A DNA stretch of 64,000 bases. It comes from Oikopleura dioica (Eukaryota > Chordata > Appendicularia > Copelata > Oikopleuridae). Of this stretch, positions 21,695 to 32,776 are shown piece after piece (positions within the stretch are counted from its first letter, which is position 1; each line of letters begins with the position of its first letter). Made by a program: the position numbers and the translations under genes. The DNA is taken from the NCBI GenBank assembly GCA_907165135.1, contig OU015569.1, positions 6,262,001 through 6,326,000 on the forward strand, given 5' to 3'. The notes under the pieces were generated by a model. It was not told where the DNA came from, searched no databases, and was given only the letters and a program-made list of their open reading frames with translations.

Positions 21695-23131
21695 ATGAGT
21701 AGCGAGTCAGATGTCGCAAAGCTTCGCGATATCATCGCGAAGTTGGAGCGCGACAATCAAAAGCTCCATACGAAGCTGACGGCGAACAACATTGCGGTGA
21801 CGCCTGAATCCTCGAAAAAATTGGCGCAGCGAGCATCGTCTTCTGAAGAGCCCATAAAAATTAATCGTAAGCATCACTTTATTGAAAATCAATTGATTCT
21901 TTCCAATCAAGTCGCGGATTCGTCGCTAAAAACAGCTTCCTCGAATGATCAGAATCAAATTCCAGATTTAGTGGATTGTGTCCCGAAATCAGCTGCTGAC
22001 TTGGATCTTGGAAGGTAATATTAGCGTCTTTTCGAATTAATTAATCAAACTATCCCTTTTTCTTACATTATCTTTTCAGTTCTAGCGAGGAAGAGCCAGA
22101 ATCCGATGACAGCGGGCCCATAGGCAAAGGGGGATGGATCAAACCCCCTAAGCTCGAGCACAAGCCAGACTGGCAAGCGATTTTAACTCGTTTTACTCTG
22201 ATGCCCGGTGGCTGGCAGGATCAAATGCATAAGATGATGTCGGACGGGTAAGAACTTGCAATTTTTACGTTTAACTTATTTGCTCTGATTAGAACATGGC
22301 CGGAGGAAAAGGCTCCGGAAATCAAACGGAAACCAACTGTTCCTCTTCCAAACTTCGAATTGAATCGAAGGACGATCCACACCGTCGAAAATGGGACCTC
22401 TCAAATTCGTTCAAGGTCTCCGCCGCCCCAAGTCGAGCTAACGAGACCGAGCCAAACGAAGCTACGAGAAGAGCGAGCTCGAAGTATTAGTCCACGGCGC
22501 AAGTAAGTTCCCGATCAATTTCTCTTAGAACAGCTATTTAACATGCAAATTATCAGCGTCTCTACCCGTCAGGTCAGTCCTGGGCGAACTAATAGTCCGA
22601 GAAGGTCGTCACCCAGACGTGCCAGTCCTCGCCGAGATGTTGGTGAGTTCCGAACTCCACGCCGAGACAGTCCTAGCCGTGCTCTGCCGGAAAACAGAAT
22701 CCAGAGCACCCCGAAGATGCCTCAACCAGAAATGCTGATTCTTCCTCCTGTAAGTTTTTTCATTTTGGAATTGAACACCTTTTATTTTGATTTTAAAGAA
22801 CGGCGGAGGCGATAACTTCGGCACGATTGTAAAGGGCAAAATAAATCTTCCTTCGATCTCTGCTTCGCCGATACAGGTACAACTGACGCCTGGACTTGAT
22901 CGCACGAGGACGCTGACTAAAAATCATGACGCGACCGTCGATCTCGGCAAGATTGATCCTGGCCCTTCGGACAGAACCTTTACGATCGGACAAAACGAAG
23001 AGCCCGTGAAGCCAGTGAAGCCGGCGGTGAAGACAGGTGTTCCTCGCCCATCTGGATTGCCGCGAATGACCGGCCGATCGCGAATAGCCAGGCCTTCAAG
23101 GATTGCTCGACCCGTCACGAAGAAGTCTTGA
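21695..23131 (+). CDS. Basic Ser/Pro/Arg-rich protein with N-terminal coiled coil, unassigned
   Basis: Multi-exon plus-strand gene. Exon 1 encodes a short coiled coil (VAKLRDIIAKLERDNQKLHTK). A Ser-rich acidic part follows (SSSEEEPESDDSGP). A Trp-containing segment GGWIKPPKLEHKPDW then leads to LMPGGWQDQMHKMM, which looks like a folded or binding element. Arg-Ser-Pro repeats come next (SPRRSSPRRASPRR). The C-terminus is very basic, with VPRPSGLPRMTGRSRIARP. PSGLPR resembles the S-x-I/L-P motif by which proteins bind EB1 on microtubule plus ends, as in SLAIN proteins, but this is only suggestive. Introns of about 40-60 nt are gt-ag. The last 37 nt of its coding sequence and 98 nt of 3' flank occur again, identically, at 25374-25508. 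Confidence 0.6.
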
Positions 23132-23229
23132 GCATTTTTTGCATGAGACTCCTTCTTGTCACCATCTCACATTATTACTTCACCAATGTCCGTTCGAACG
23201 GGAGATTGTTTGAGCTATTCATGTGAATA
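23095..23229 (+). repeat. Source copy of 135-bp duplicated segment
   Basis: This segment covers the last 12 codons and stop codon plus 98 bp of 3' flank of the preceding gene. By eye it is identical, base for base, to 25374-25508, 2.28 kb away and in the same orientation. Its position at a gene's 3' end with coding sense marks it as the likely original and the other as the copy. Confidence 0.9.
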
Positions 23230-23605
23230 GCTTTTTCAATTTCTCGTAATTCACAGTCACGTACAAGTGTAAATTTTCCTTTTTCCAGAGTTCAGTTGTA
23301 TTAAAAGATCCTATCACGCTGAATTTCGTCCTGTAAATCTAATCAATTTCGTTCGCTAAAAAACTCTGACAAACCTCAGCGCGATAGGAACTTACTAATA
23401 ATTTTCACTACTAATAATAAGTAACTTATAATAATACTCACTTAGATCATTCCAACTGCCTCACGTTTCTTAAGAGTTTACTAAAGAATATCACCTAATA
23501 AATCCGAGCTTCAGCATCTTATACAGTATCTTGTCTTGAAAACAGGTCTTCAAATCAAAGTCGACCGTTTTATTTTTGTCGTCTTATTATTGCAGGAAAT
23601 ACATA

Positions 23606-25288
23606 ATGTATGCAATTTGCAGTTATTTCAGGGTAATTTTGAGAGGTCATTTACGGGGACAGGATGTTGAAAGATCCATAGCGGAAAAGCTCATCAAATT
23701 TGCACAGGGCAATATGTTAACCTCGGAAGACAATACTAATACAGTCAGTGAGTTTCGGATTGAAGACGCTAATCTCTCGCGCTAGTAGAGAAAATAATTG
23801 GCGCTAGGCAAACACTCGAGCCAGAATGCAGAACAATGGAAAGTTGGGTAGAAGTCCTGTTTTTCACTTTTCCATTCTGAGAATTTTCTCCTTTTCAAGT
23901 TCACTTTCCAAAGAACAACCAAAACATACACGGCTGCCTTGATTGCCAACGAAATCATGTGTGCGATGAGGGTTAACCCAGTAAGTTCAACTCGCGATAT
24001 GATTTGTAAAAAACGTTTTGAGAATGTCATAAGACATGCAGAGAGTCAAGTGGAATATTTTAAAGACAGAGTTTTGCCTATAAGAAAATTAAACAGAAGC
24101 TACGACAGAAGAAACCGATCATTTGGAGGTATAGTAGACGTTATACAGACCTGGTTACCCTTCGATAGACTCAGTCGTGGACAAATCGAAGACCAGATCA
24201 GACGAATATATCAAACTATTACTAGTTTTATCAGTTTAACAATCGTAAAATTAACGTGTACATAGACCTTATCGACAAGTTGAGCAGTGCATCACGCCGG
24301 AAGTTTGATTTCGAGCAAACACGTCTCCAAGAGAACATCAAAACTATCAAGTATTCAAGGAAGCATAATTCCATCTTCAAAAAGCTGCACACACCAGATG
24401 CACTTAAAATTGCAAACAGGGACGCTTATCAAGGAACAGGGCGAATTTCTTTATTTTTCAATTGTATTTCGAAATCTGAAATTCAGATGATCTAATAAAG
24501 ATCATCGACTTTTTATTTCTATTCGATCCCTTGATAGAATTGGAAAAGGTGGATCCCAAGGGGACTCTATGGAAAGCTGAGAGTTTTGAAAATATCTATG
24601 GATATAAAAGGCCAATCGGACGTTCCCCGGAAGCTTATCAGGTATTATACTAAACCTTGAAATTCTTATCAAGCAAAAATTTAAAGCTGTTATCGAAAAT
24701 CGAGAAAGAGTCTTCCCCCGATCAAATTCTAGCAAAAAGGATCCAAGAAGAAAAAGAGCGCCAAGAACAAGTTACAAGAGAAACATTGAATAGGTTTTCT
24801 TCTTCTATTTTTTTGATACCGCGATTGGCATTTCTGACTGACTGATTCTGATTTTCGAGTGAAATAGCTAATCAACCAATTAAAATTTGACTCTAGTGTC
24901 TCTTCTTTGAGAGTTCCGTCAAACCAGTGACGCCTACGCAATCTACGTTACAAATCTCCTATGTTTTTAGCATGGAGAATTGTAACGTCAATGTGCATCT
25001 TTCAAAAATCAGTCAGTCAGGACTGCCAATCGCGGTAATTCTTTGTTTTTTAGGGATGCTTCATTTCTCCGTCGCGAGGTTGCCGACTTTTCAAGAATGA
25101 ACATGAGTTGCAAAAGTGCAAAAAGACGAAAGGTAAAAGTCGAAATCACAGAAGAGACTAACAAACTTGAGAAGTTGCGGGCGGTAAAAAGAAATGAACA
25201 GATGCCTACGTTCTTCAATGATTTTCCGAGGTCAGAAACACAGCGCGAAATAAAAGTCACTTTTAAAAGACGTGATAATTTACGGTAG
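23606..25288 (+). CDS. Unrecognised multi-exon gene encoding a charged protein of about 380 residues
   Basis: Exons join in phase from an ATG at 23606 (MYAICSYFRVILRGHL). In order they give GQDVERSIAEKLIKFAQG; a segment with HGCLDCQRNHVCDE (possible zinc or disulfide cysteines); a basic helical part (VIRHAESQVEYFKDRV, RGQIEDQIRRIYQTI, SSASRRKFDFEQTRLQENI); IKIIDFLFLFDPLIELEKV; GYKRPIGRSPEAYQLLSKI; a coiled coil (AKRIQEEKERQEQVTRETL); and a very basic C-terminus ending FKRRDNLR. No family is recognised. One intron, 24443-24486, fits best as ga...ag. The last intron (about 24795-25053) is enlarged by a MITE. The consistent phases across about six junctions support a real gene. The start could lie further upstream. 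Confidence 0.55.
24817..25037. mobile_element. MITE-like element with 31-bp terminal inverted repeats
   Basis: 24817-24847 and the reverse complement of 25007-25037 match at 29 of 31 positions; both begin TACCGCGATTGGCA. The outer TA on each side can be read as the TA target duplication of Tc1/mariner elements, leaving termini CCGCGATTGG. The 221-bp unit is too short to encode a transposase. An inner imperfect palindrome (gttaca near 24948, tgtaac near 24980) sits inside. It lies entirely within the last intron of the unrecognised gene. Confidence 0.8.
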
Positions 25289-25305
25289 TTTTTCCCGTTA
25301 CTTTA

Positions 25306-25568
25306 AATAAATTAAAGCAATCGAAAAAATACTTTTGTCTGTTTCCTTTTTGCAATTGTTTACCATCAAGGATTTCAAGGATTGCTCGACCCGTCACGAA
25401 GAAGTCTTGAGCATTTTTTGCATGAGACTCCTTCTTGTCACCATCTCACATTATTACTTCACCAATGTCCGTTCGAACGGGAGATTGTTTGAGCTATTCA
25501 TGTGAATAAATTAAAGCAATCGAAAAAATACTTTTGTCTGTTTCCTTTTTGCAATTGTTTACCATCAA
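25306..25568. repeat. Insertion of a 135-bp gene-derived segment between 64-bp direct repeats
   Basis: 25306-25369 and 25505-25568 are identical 64-bp direct repeats. Between them lie four bases (ggat) and then 25374-25508, an exact copy of 23095-23229 that overlaps the second repeat by four bases (aata). The unit sits in the 3' flank of the unrecognised gene and duplicates its AATAAA signal. The geometry is that of a segment copied into a staggered break whose ends were filled in, giving a long target duplication. Confidence 0.88.
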
Positions 25569-25704
25569 TACTGACAAAGCCCAAGCAACGGATGTCGCGA
25601 TGTCATTCATGGCGCCATCCAGTTTCCGATAAGATGATCGCCAAATTACAAGGAAATTACGAATGATAGAATCACGTTTATTCTTTCGAACTGAAGTTAA
25701 ATTT

Positions 25705-26700
25705 TCACTGGTAGAGCTTGTAGGGCGTTTCAATCGGCTGAGCAGCGCCGAAAACGAAAGTCCATGTGATACAGATGAATTCCATTCCACTTATGGAGAC
25801 AATTATCCCTCCTAAATTCAGATAACAAAGATAGATTGAACAACCTTCTTTACCGGCAATTATGGCTTGATACAAAGCATATTCTGTTATAAACTGCAAG
25901 CATCCCCAGTCATTGTTATTATAGTCGCCATTCATGAGTCCGCAGCTAGAATTGTATAAAACTAAGGATGCATTGGTTGATTTACTATTGAAATCTGTAT
26001 CCATCAGTGCAGCAACTGTCGGGATAAATAAGATCGTTGGTGATATTAACTGGTTGATGCTCGGCATAGTCGACGAACTAAAAGTCGACGTTATCAAAGA
26101 AACTGAGTATGTAACCCTTGCCTGTGGAGAGTTATCCTGCCAGTCTGAGATATCATTGATCCCACAGCAAAAATATCCCTCGTGTAGAATATCCCAGGAC
26201 TTTGCAACTGGTCCATCACCGTCCCAGTCTTGAAACATCTGCGTCAAAGTAGAATTTGTCGACTCAGGAACCCAATCCTTGCCCGTGCAGAGCATCGCTC
26301 CAAAAAGTATCTACGCTTTAAAATATTCCAATTCTTTTCCACGAAAATCTTACTTGGCATGTGATAGAACCTGCGAGAAGGAGGAAATAAATCAACTTGC
26401 AGCAAAAAGCTCCTGGAGTAGCGAGAACGTGAGGAAAGCAACACATGAATGCAGGAATGAACATCCCAACTGCTGTAACCATCATTATTCCAACTTATCA
26501 AAAGGAAATAACTAAATATCATGATTTTTTCGACTTAATTTAGCTTAGAATTAAAGGGCCTGCAAATCTTCCTCTTTTCCTGTGAGCCATCCAACAAAGA
26601 GACTACCTGGATTGAAATAATACTCGTACTGAACCCAGAGAGCCATCGCCCCGTATACAGCAGCGCAGAAGACATGAAACCAAGCGCACTTATCGCCCAT
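25705..26700 (-). CDS. Tetraspanin family protein
   Basis: Four-helix membrane organiser. Exons from the ATG at 26700 give TM1 (FHVFCAAVYGAMALWV), then TM2 (MMVTAVGMFIPAFMCCF), TM3 (LIYFLLLAGSITCQILFGAM), and the large extracellular loop with the family hallmark FCCGINDISDW. The loop continues to the second paired cysteine PDSCCTDGY, then DWGCLQF and TM4 (GGIIVSISGMEFICITW). The short tail ends PYKLYQ. Joining introns at about 26092, 25967 and 25827 is needed to reveal PDSCC; the unspliced frame hides it. All introns found are gt-ag with 38-45 nt, except the first (about 110-135 nt). About 240 residues; the TM1-TM2 loop is shorter than usual. Assignment rests on the CCG and P-x-SCC motifs. 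Confidence 0.85.
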
Positions 26701-27613
26701 TTTCTTCGAGTTTCTTTTTTACCTCTTTTCTAATAAATTGCCTTACGATTTATTCTTCAGCCACGGAGTTTTGCCAAAAGGCGTGAAAAATCAACATAAT
26801 TGCATGTGATAGAATAAGTCATTTTGCAGACGGTGACGTGAAAGCATCCCAGAGTTTGCCAGCACAAAAAAACAAGGAATGCGCTTTTCAAGCTTTTTTA
26901 GAAGACATTTTCAGCCAGCTTATTGGGCTCAGTTGAAATCCCAGAGATTCTCTGGTGATTGTTTCAACGAGACAATTGACAAATCGGTCTGCGGATTAAT
27001 TTAACATTTGTAGCAAGATCGTTAAAATGCCAATATGCACAATCATAAGTGGACAATCATAATTTACCAACCCTGGTTCTATCTTGAAGATCTTCGAGCT
27101 TGAAGATCAAGTTCGAGCGTCGATTTTCGCCCGGCTGTTGTCAAAGTTTCACCGTCAAATTGAGGAGCGTCCATCCGAGTGTCAATTAGCGCTGAGTACG
27201 TGAAACTGGTCGACTTAATTGTCAATTAAGCACAGAACTATATATCGCAATTTATGATGTACTCGAAGCCAGTAGTCGGAATTTCTTTTGAGAGGCGCCA
27301 GCGCGTTACTCATTTTATTGTCTTCACCGGAGCGCTATAAAAAACGGGCTCCTTCCTAAAAACGGCGACCCTACATCAGAGTATAATCGTGGAGCTATTC
27401 GTATACTTCGAGAAAGACGATCCCCCGCGGCGGATCATCCTTCACCCAAATCGAATGTTTCGAATTCCATTCTACAGATACTGATAGAGATGATAGTCCC
27501 CTAAGGGCGGGGCGAAACTTCTGCAAGAAATAGACTGATCAAAGAGATTACTCGTTAATTCTTAAGAGAGCATCGAAAATGATTTTGTAAAGTAAAGAAG
27601 TGAATTGTTTAGT
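26701..27613. other. Divergent intergenic region, tetraspanin to PLAT gene
   Basis: No gene is supported. It contains the 5' flanks of the minus-strand tetraspanin and the plus-strand PLAT gene. A tatatatcgc sequence lies near 27239. The plus-strand gene is preceded by ttgtttag one base before its ATG, a likely trans-splice acceptor. Confidence 0.45.
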
Positions 27614-30600
27614 ATGACCGAGTACAGAGTGACAATTAAAACCGGGAGCGGTGGATATCTCAGCTTCGCGGGCACAGACGACAGGATCTTCTGGTAAGTG
27701 GGGATCTGTTACTGCAAAAACTTTACTGGATAAAACGTGGTGAATGAAATAGAGTAAGGGCTCACGGTAACTCATAAAAGACGAACGTGTGTTTAACCGG
27801 GAGAATAGCCGCCGTTTGGCTGCCGAGAATTCCTTTGTCCACCACAATGGCCAAATTTCACTAAGCTGAGTCAATACTGTCCATTTTAAATAACATAGTA
27901 GATACATTTCAACAGCTATTTTGTACACGAAAAAAGTTTCTTAAGCAATGTGGACAGTTCTCACTGATGGTATATTTCATTTACTTTTGCGTTTAATCAA
28001 TCGCAAAGTGTCTCTTCTAAAACGCTCTTTAGTCGCCTTACTGATATCCACGGCAACGTTACCCCGAAAATCTGGCTCAAGGATGACGACAAATCCTCCT
28101 TCGAAAAGGTCTGGGATTTCAAACAAGCTTTATGCATGGCGGCAGGACTTTTTAAAACTCGTAAAGACGAGTTGACAGGACAGCGCGCGAACTTTTTATT
28201 CATTGCCGTAAAAGCAACAAGAAATCCCACTAAAAGAATGCCGTCGATAATTTCCGATTCGTGTATGACAAGGCCGACTTTGGCGATCTTTTGAAGGTAT
28301 TTTCAAGAAAGACAATAATCAACGAGTCAATTTAAATATTAAAATTATCGGATTTTTGAAGAAATAGGAGCTTTGATTATTAATCATAATTATTAAGCAA
28401 AATTTTTACTCAATAATTACTTTTCACAGTAAAATTTTATTATTGATTTGGGGATAATTTTTGTGAGAAAAGTCCAGTCTTTATTTCTGACATTCATAGT
28501 AGTCGTAAATAACAATGCGTGCGTGCTAAGCACCGCGACAAAAATGTAACGACCGAACAGGCTATCAGTCTCTGCTTTTTTAATTAGATCTCTCAGATGT
28601 TTGTCGTCAGAAAATGACAAGCTTTTTGTTTTCAGGCAGACTAATAATCAAAAAGTTCGAATTTGATGAATATGAGTAACGCGGTTGTTTAGTGCCAAGT
28701 TTGGAAAGAAGGATCTGATGACTGGAGTCTGGCGACGATGGTTTTCACCAGAAAAAGTAATCCCGAAGCATCGTTCAGCTTCACGTTCAACGAAACTATC
28801 AAAAAGAAAATGGTCGAGCGATTCGTCGATGGAGCCACTACCAACACAGTGATCACCTACAAAGTCGAAGTGAAAACTCTTAATGCTCCTGGAGCCGGCA
28901 CTGATGGAGATGTCACTCTCAACATCATTGGCTCACTCGGTCAGACTCTTCCACGAAAGCTCGATAATTTAAGAAACAACTTCGAAGCTGGAAAAACAGA
29001 CAAATTCGAAATCAAAGCTTTGGACATCGGAAAGATCGAGAAGATTGTGTTGTCGTAAGTGTTTTCGAGCAGAAGTAAAAATTGAAATAATCTTAGTGTG
29101 TCAGACAAAGGTCTTTACCCAGACTGGACTTGCGAGAGTGTGACCATCCGATTCGGCAGCCCCGAAGAAACTTACACCTTCACCGTGAACGCTGTTATCA
29201 AAGCAGGAAAGAACTACGAAGTGACAAATCCTTCCTACGAAAAAGCAGCTGAACCTATTCCCGAGAAGCCAAAGAAACCTCTCCCAGTCTTGCATTTCTT
29301 CCGAGGAACAGTTGAAACCGCCAATAAGAGCATGGCGGGAACAGATGCCAATGTCACCATTTCTCTCGGAGACAAAAATGGAAAACTGATTGGTCCCATT
29401 AAATTGAAGGAAAGTGGGTCAGCTCTGGAAAAAGGAGCAAAAGACCCAATTGAGATCAGCCTTATCGAACCGTTTTCCGAGCTTACGACTCTCCATGTCC
29501 AACATGATGGCAAAGGGGTCGCCAGTGATTGGAATCTTGCACAGGTCACATTGACCGAATTTAGGAACCAGGCAAACAAATTAGAACTGCCACTAGTTTT
29601 TGTCAACTTTTTGTAATACGAAATATGACATTTTTTTCATCTGGTACAAGTGTTCAAGACAAGACAAAAGCTATTGGTGAGCCAAAAGTGTTCATCTTCA
29701 ACGAATGGATAAAGGCGAAGAAGACATACACTAGAACCGCTGCTTCCGCTACGACTCCTCCAGTTGAGCCAGAACCAGAAAAGCCCGTCGAACCAGAACC
29801 ATGCGCTCCCGAATATAAAACATTCTTGGTTGGAAAAGTGACAACTGCCGATAAATATTTCAGTGGAACAGATGCGGATGTGCAGATGTACGTGACAGAC
29901 TCTAACGGCGTCGTCGTTGGCCCTGTTGATTTGAAAGATTCGCAAAAGTCAAAGACCATGGAGCGCGGTTCCGTTGACATCGTGATGATTCAATCGACCG
30001 TTGCAATTGCTGATCTTTACAAAATTCAAGTCAGGCACAATGGTTCCGGACCATTCTCCAACTGGACACTCGAAAAAATTGAGCTTAAAAAAGTCGAGAG
30101 GCTGCCAACAAAGGTAATCGAGTTTCTATATTGATTTTTCATGGACGCTGGTCTGGTTTATGATAAAATATGTTCGGTGAGTCTTTGTTGATATCATTTT
30201 TTCAGGAAGAAATCCTGGAGAGCAAGTATCTCTCACAGGGAATGAAGACATTCAATTTCAACCGATCGCTCTCAGCTCAGCGATGGTACGACTCAGGAAA
30301 CGAAGCTGACGTTGTTACATACGAAGTTGAAGTTCAAACATCAAAAGGCGTCTTCAGCGGTACTTTCGACAAAGTCCAGTTCGACATCATCGGACAGAAA
30401 GGATCTACTCTTTACCAAACTTACGATAATATTGGTTCCGATCAGAACGCTGGTGGCAAAGACAAGTACACTAAAAAGTTTATTGATCTTGGCGCTCTCC
30501 AGAAGCTTAAAATCAAAAAGGTAGGATGAGATATGTTTACAATCGCTAAACTGAATAAGAGTGGCCATGATACATGGAAGTTGGATTCCGTCAAAATTAC

Positions 30601-31548
30601 CAACACGCGAAACTCCCATCAATGGCTCTTCGACAACAATGGCGAGGAAATCAACAAAAATGAGGTTGTTCTTCCTGCCGAGCAAATTAGATTCGGCAAG
30701 AATAAAATAGAGGGCGAAGTTTTCACTTCCGACTTTGCCAATGCAGGCACCGATGCCACTGTCACAATCAAGATCACGGACAAATCTGGAAAGCCATACG
30801 GGCCACTTGATCTCGTCGACAAAGAGTAAGAACAGTTCGCAACCCAAGAATCGCTACGCCCATTATTTAGCAAGAAAGCCTTCGAAAGAAACACAGTAAA
30901 CAAGATTAACTTGCTGACTCTGGACAAGGTTTCAAACATTCACAAAATTTCGATTTCCCACGATGGGAAAGGAACAGGACCGGATTGGCACCTCGGTCAC
31001 ATCGTGCTCACTCTTCCAGGGCAGAAACCGTACAAATTCGTCTTCGATGAGGTATTTTTCTTATAAAAGATGATTTTCCCGATTGATATTTTAAATAATA
31101 GTGGATCAAAGCTAATCAATGGTATGATGCCGTCCCTGAAGGTGTCGCCGATGGAAAGAGAACATATACTATCAACGTCACCACGCGTAAAGGTGGCGTG
31201 ACTTCAACCTACGGCACGGACAACGACGTCTTCATCAACATTGTCGGAAAGCTTGGCGACTCGAACATGTTCCAGCTGAAGCAAAAGGGCAAGAATCTAT
31301 TCGAAAAGGGAAAGACTGACACCTTCAAACGAACAATGGCGGATCTCGGTGACTTGCTCGGCGTCCAAGTCGAGAAGCGCGGCCTCATCAATGACCAGTG
31401 GCATTTGGACTCAATCGAAATCAACGACGAACGACGAGTTTACAGGTAGACTACTTTACACAGCTTCCTTACTTAAACTAACTTTCTCAGATCGCAGAAC
31501 GGCCCCTACGAAGTTAATAAAGAAATGGTTAAAGTCAAGCTCCAGTAA
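27614..31548 (+). CDS. Seven-domain PLAT/LH2 repeat protein (LOXHD1-like)
   Basis: Made almost only of PLAT (lipoxygenase homology) domains, beta-sandwiches that bind membranes or proteins. Seven copies are visible, each with the Y-x-V-x-V...AGTD start and a W-x-L end. They start near 27620 (YRVTIKTGSGGYLSFAGTD), 28858 (YKVEVKTLNAPGAGTDGDV), 29302 (FRGTVETANKSMAGTDANV), 29830 (VGKVTTADKYFSGTDADVQ), 30318 (YEVEVQTSKGVFSGTFDKV), 30712 (EGEVFTSDFANAGTDATV) and 31168 (YTINVTTRKGG). A proline/glutamate linker (PVEPEPEKPVEPEP) precedes the fourth. No signal peptide or membrane helix is evident, so it is probably cytoplasmic. One exon junction, 29564/29651, fits a ga...ag intron or an alternative gt...ag choice. 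The 390-nt intron at 28300-28690 is long for this locus. Human LOXHD1 has more repeats. Confidence 0.85.
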
Positions 31549-31943
31549 AACCTCACAGCATAGTTCAGCATATTTTACCTGTCAAAACATCCTCGTAATG
31601 TCACTTCAACACAAATTCTAATATTTGATCACTCAATCTTAAAGCAGAAATTAAAGAATCACGTTCATGTATCAAATCACTGTTAATAATTATTTGATCG
31701 GCGCGAATAAAATATATCAAAATACCAATATTGTACTTCATGTCATGAAGTTCATGAACGAATATATTCCTTTACCGGTTAGATTCTACCTCGTGGGATA
31801 AAATGATGTTGTCCGGGCGGAGGGAATTTCAGATAGAGCACACCAAGCGCCTGCCTATCGGCCGGTAAAGTCATTTCTCACAATTGTCAACTCAGATTTG
31901 ATCTGCTTGTTTTACTGAAGAGTCAAAATTGAGAAAGTCAAGA

Positions 31944-32776
31944 ATGAATTTTTTCTTATTTTACTTTTTGAGTATCAAGTTGGTGGTCGGAGAGCTTCCT
32001 CCTGCCGCATGTTCTCCAGGTAAATTATATTTTATTGATTGATTCGAAAAATTTTCTATAAGATCTACCAACTTGCGTCGATGTTTGCCAGGAAGACAAA
32101 TGGATCAAAAAACGAGATGCTTGTGTTGAAAAAGGTTTATTTGTTAAAGGATAAAAATTATATAATTACAATTCAGCCACTCGATTTCACGAGATGTGCT
32201 ATGTTCACTCGTGTAACGTAACTGTTACTTTGGACAACTTCAAGGATGTGGCGATTAAGTTCTTTGCCGACATGGCGGGAGTCCAACTTGCAGAGAGTGA
32301 TGACGAGGACGATGAAGAAGGCTCGGCTATGGAATGTGCGAAGGACTGTGATGCTCATTTACAAAATACTCTTTGGAAATGTCCATGTTACCAGTCGGTC
32401 GGTTAAATTATCGGTGTTAAAGGTATCTAACCTTTAAAAAAAGGACGATGAAAAATTGGAAGAAGAAAATGTTTTTCAAACAATGAAAGATTCCATCTTA
32501 AACCTCACGACTGCGCTTGAAGAAATAAAGAAACAATACTCTGAGCTGAAGACCACTTTAACCGAAACGATTCAGGTATCTTTCTAGTAGTGAGACTTGC
32601 AATTAATAACACTCTTAGAAAAACGAACAGACCGTTAAACAGTATTATACTTCGCTTTCTGGGAAAATAGAGGTAAGTTTTTTATTGTCAAAATTTCCAA
32701 AAAATATATTTAGAAGGTCGAAGAGAAGGCTCACCGGTGTAAGGATTCTTATTTGGCTGCCGGCGGATTTACCTGA
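31944..32776 (+). CDS. Secreted Cys-rich coiled-coil protein, last exon interrupted by a transposon
   Basis: Signal peptide MNFFLFYFLSIKLVVG, then a cysteine-rich part (PAACSPDLPTCVDVCQED, ACVEKATRFHEMCYVHSCNVT) with an N-glycosylation site, an acidic stretch, a second Cys cluster (ECAKDCDAH, KCPCYQ) and a coiled coil (TALEEIKKQYSELKTTLTE). Six exons, introns 41-50 nt. No family is recognised. The final exon starts at 32714 (KVEEKAHRCKDSY) and runs into the foldback element at 32755, ending at an in-element TGA at 32774-32776 after LAAGGFT. Beyond the element the exon would have continued for only about eight more codons before its own stop, so the disruption changes just the extreme C-terminus. 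Confidence 0.65.
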
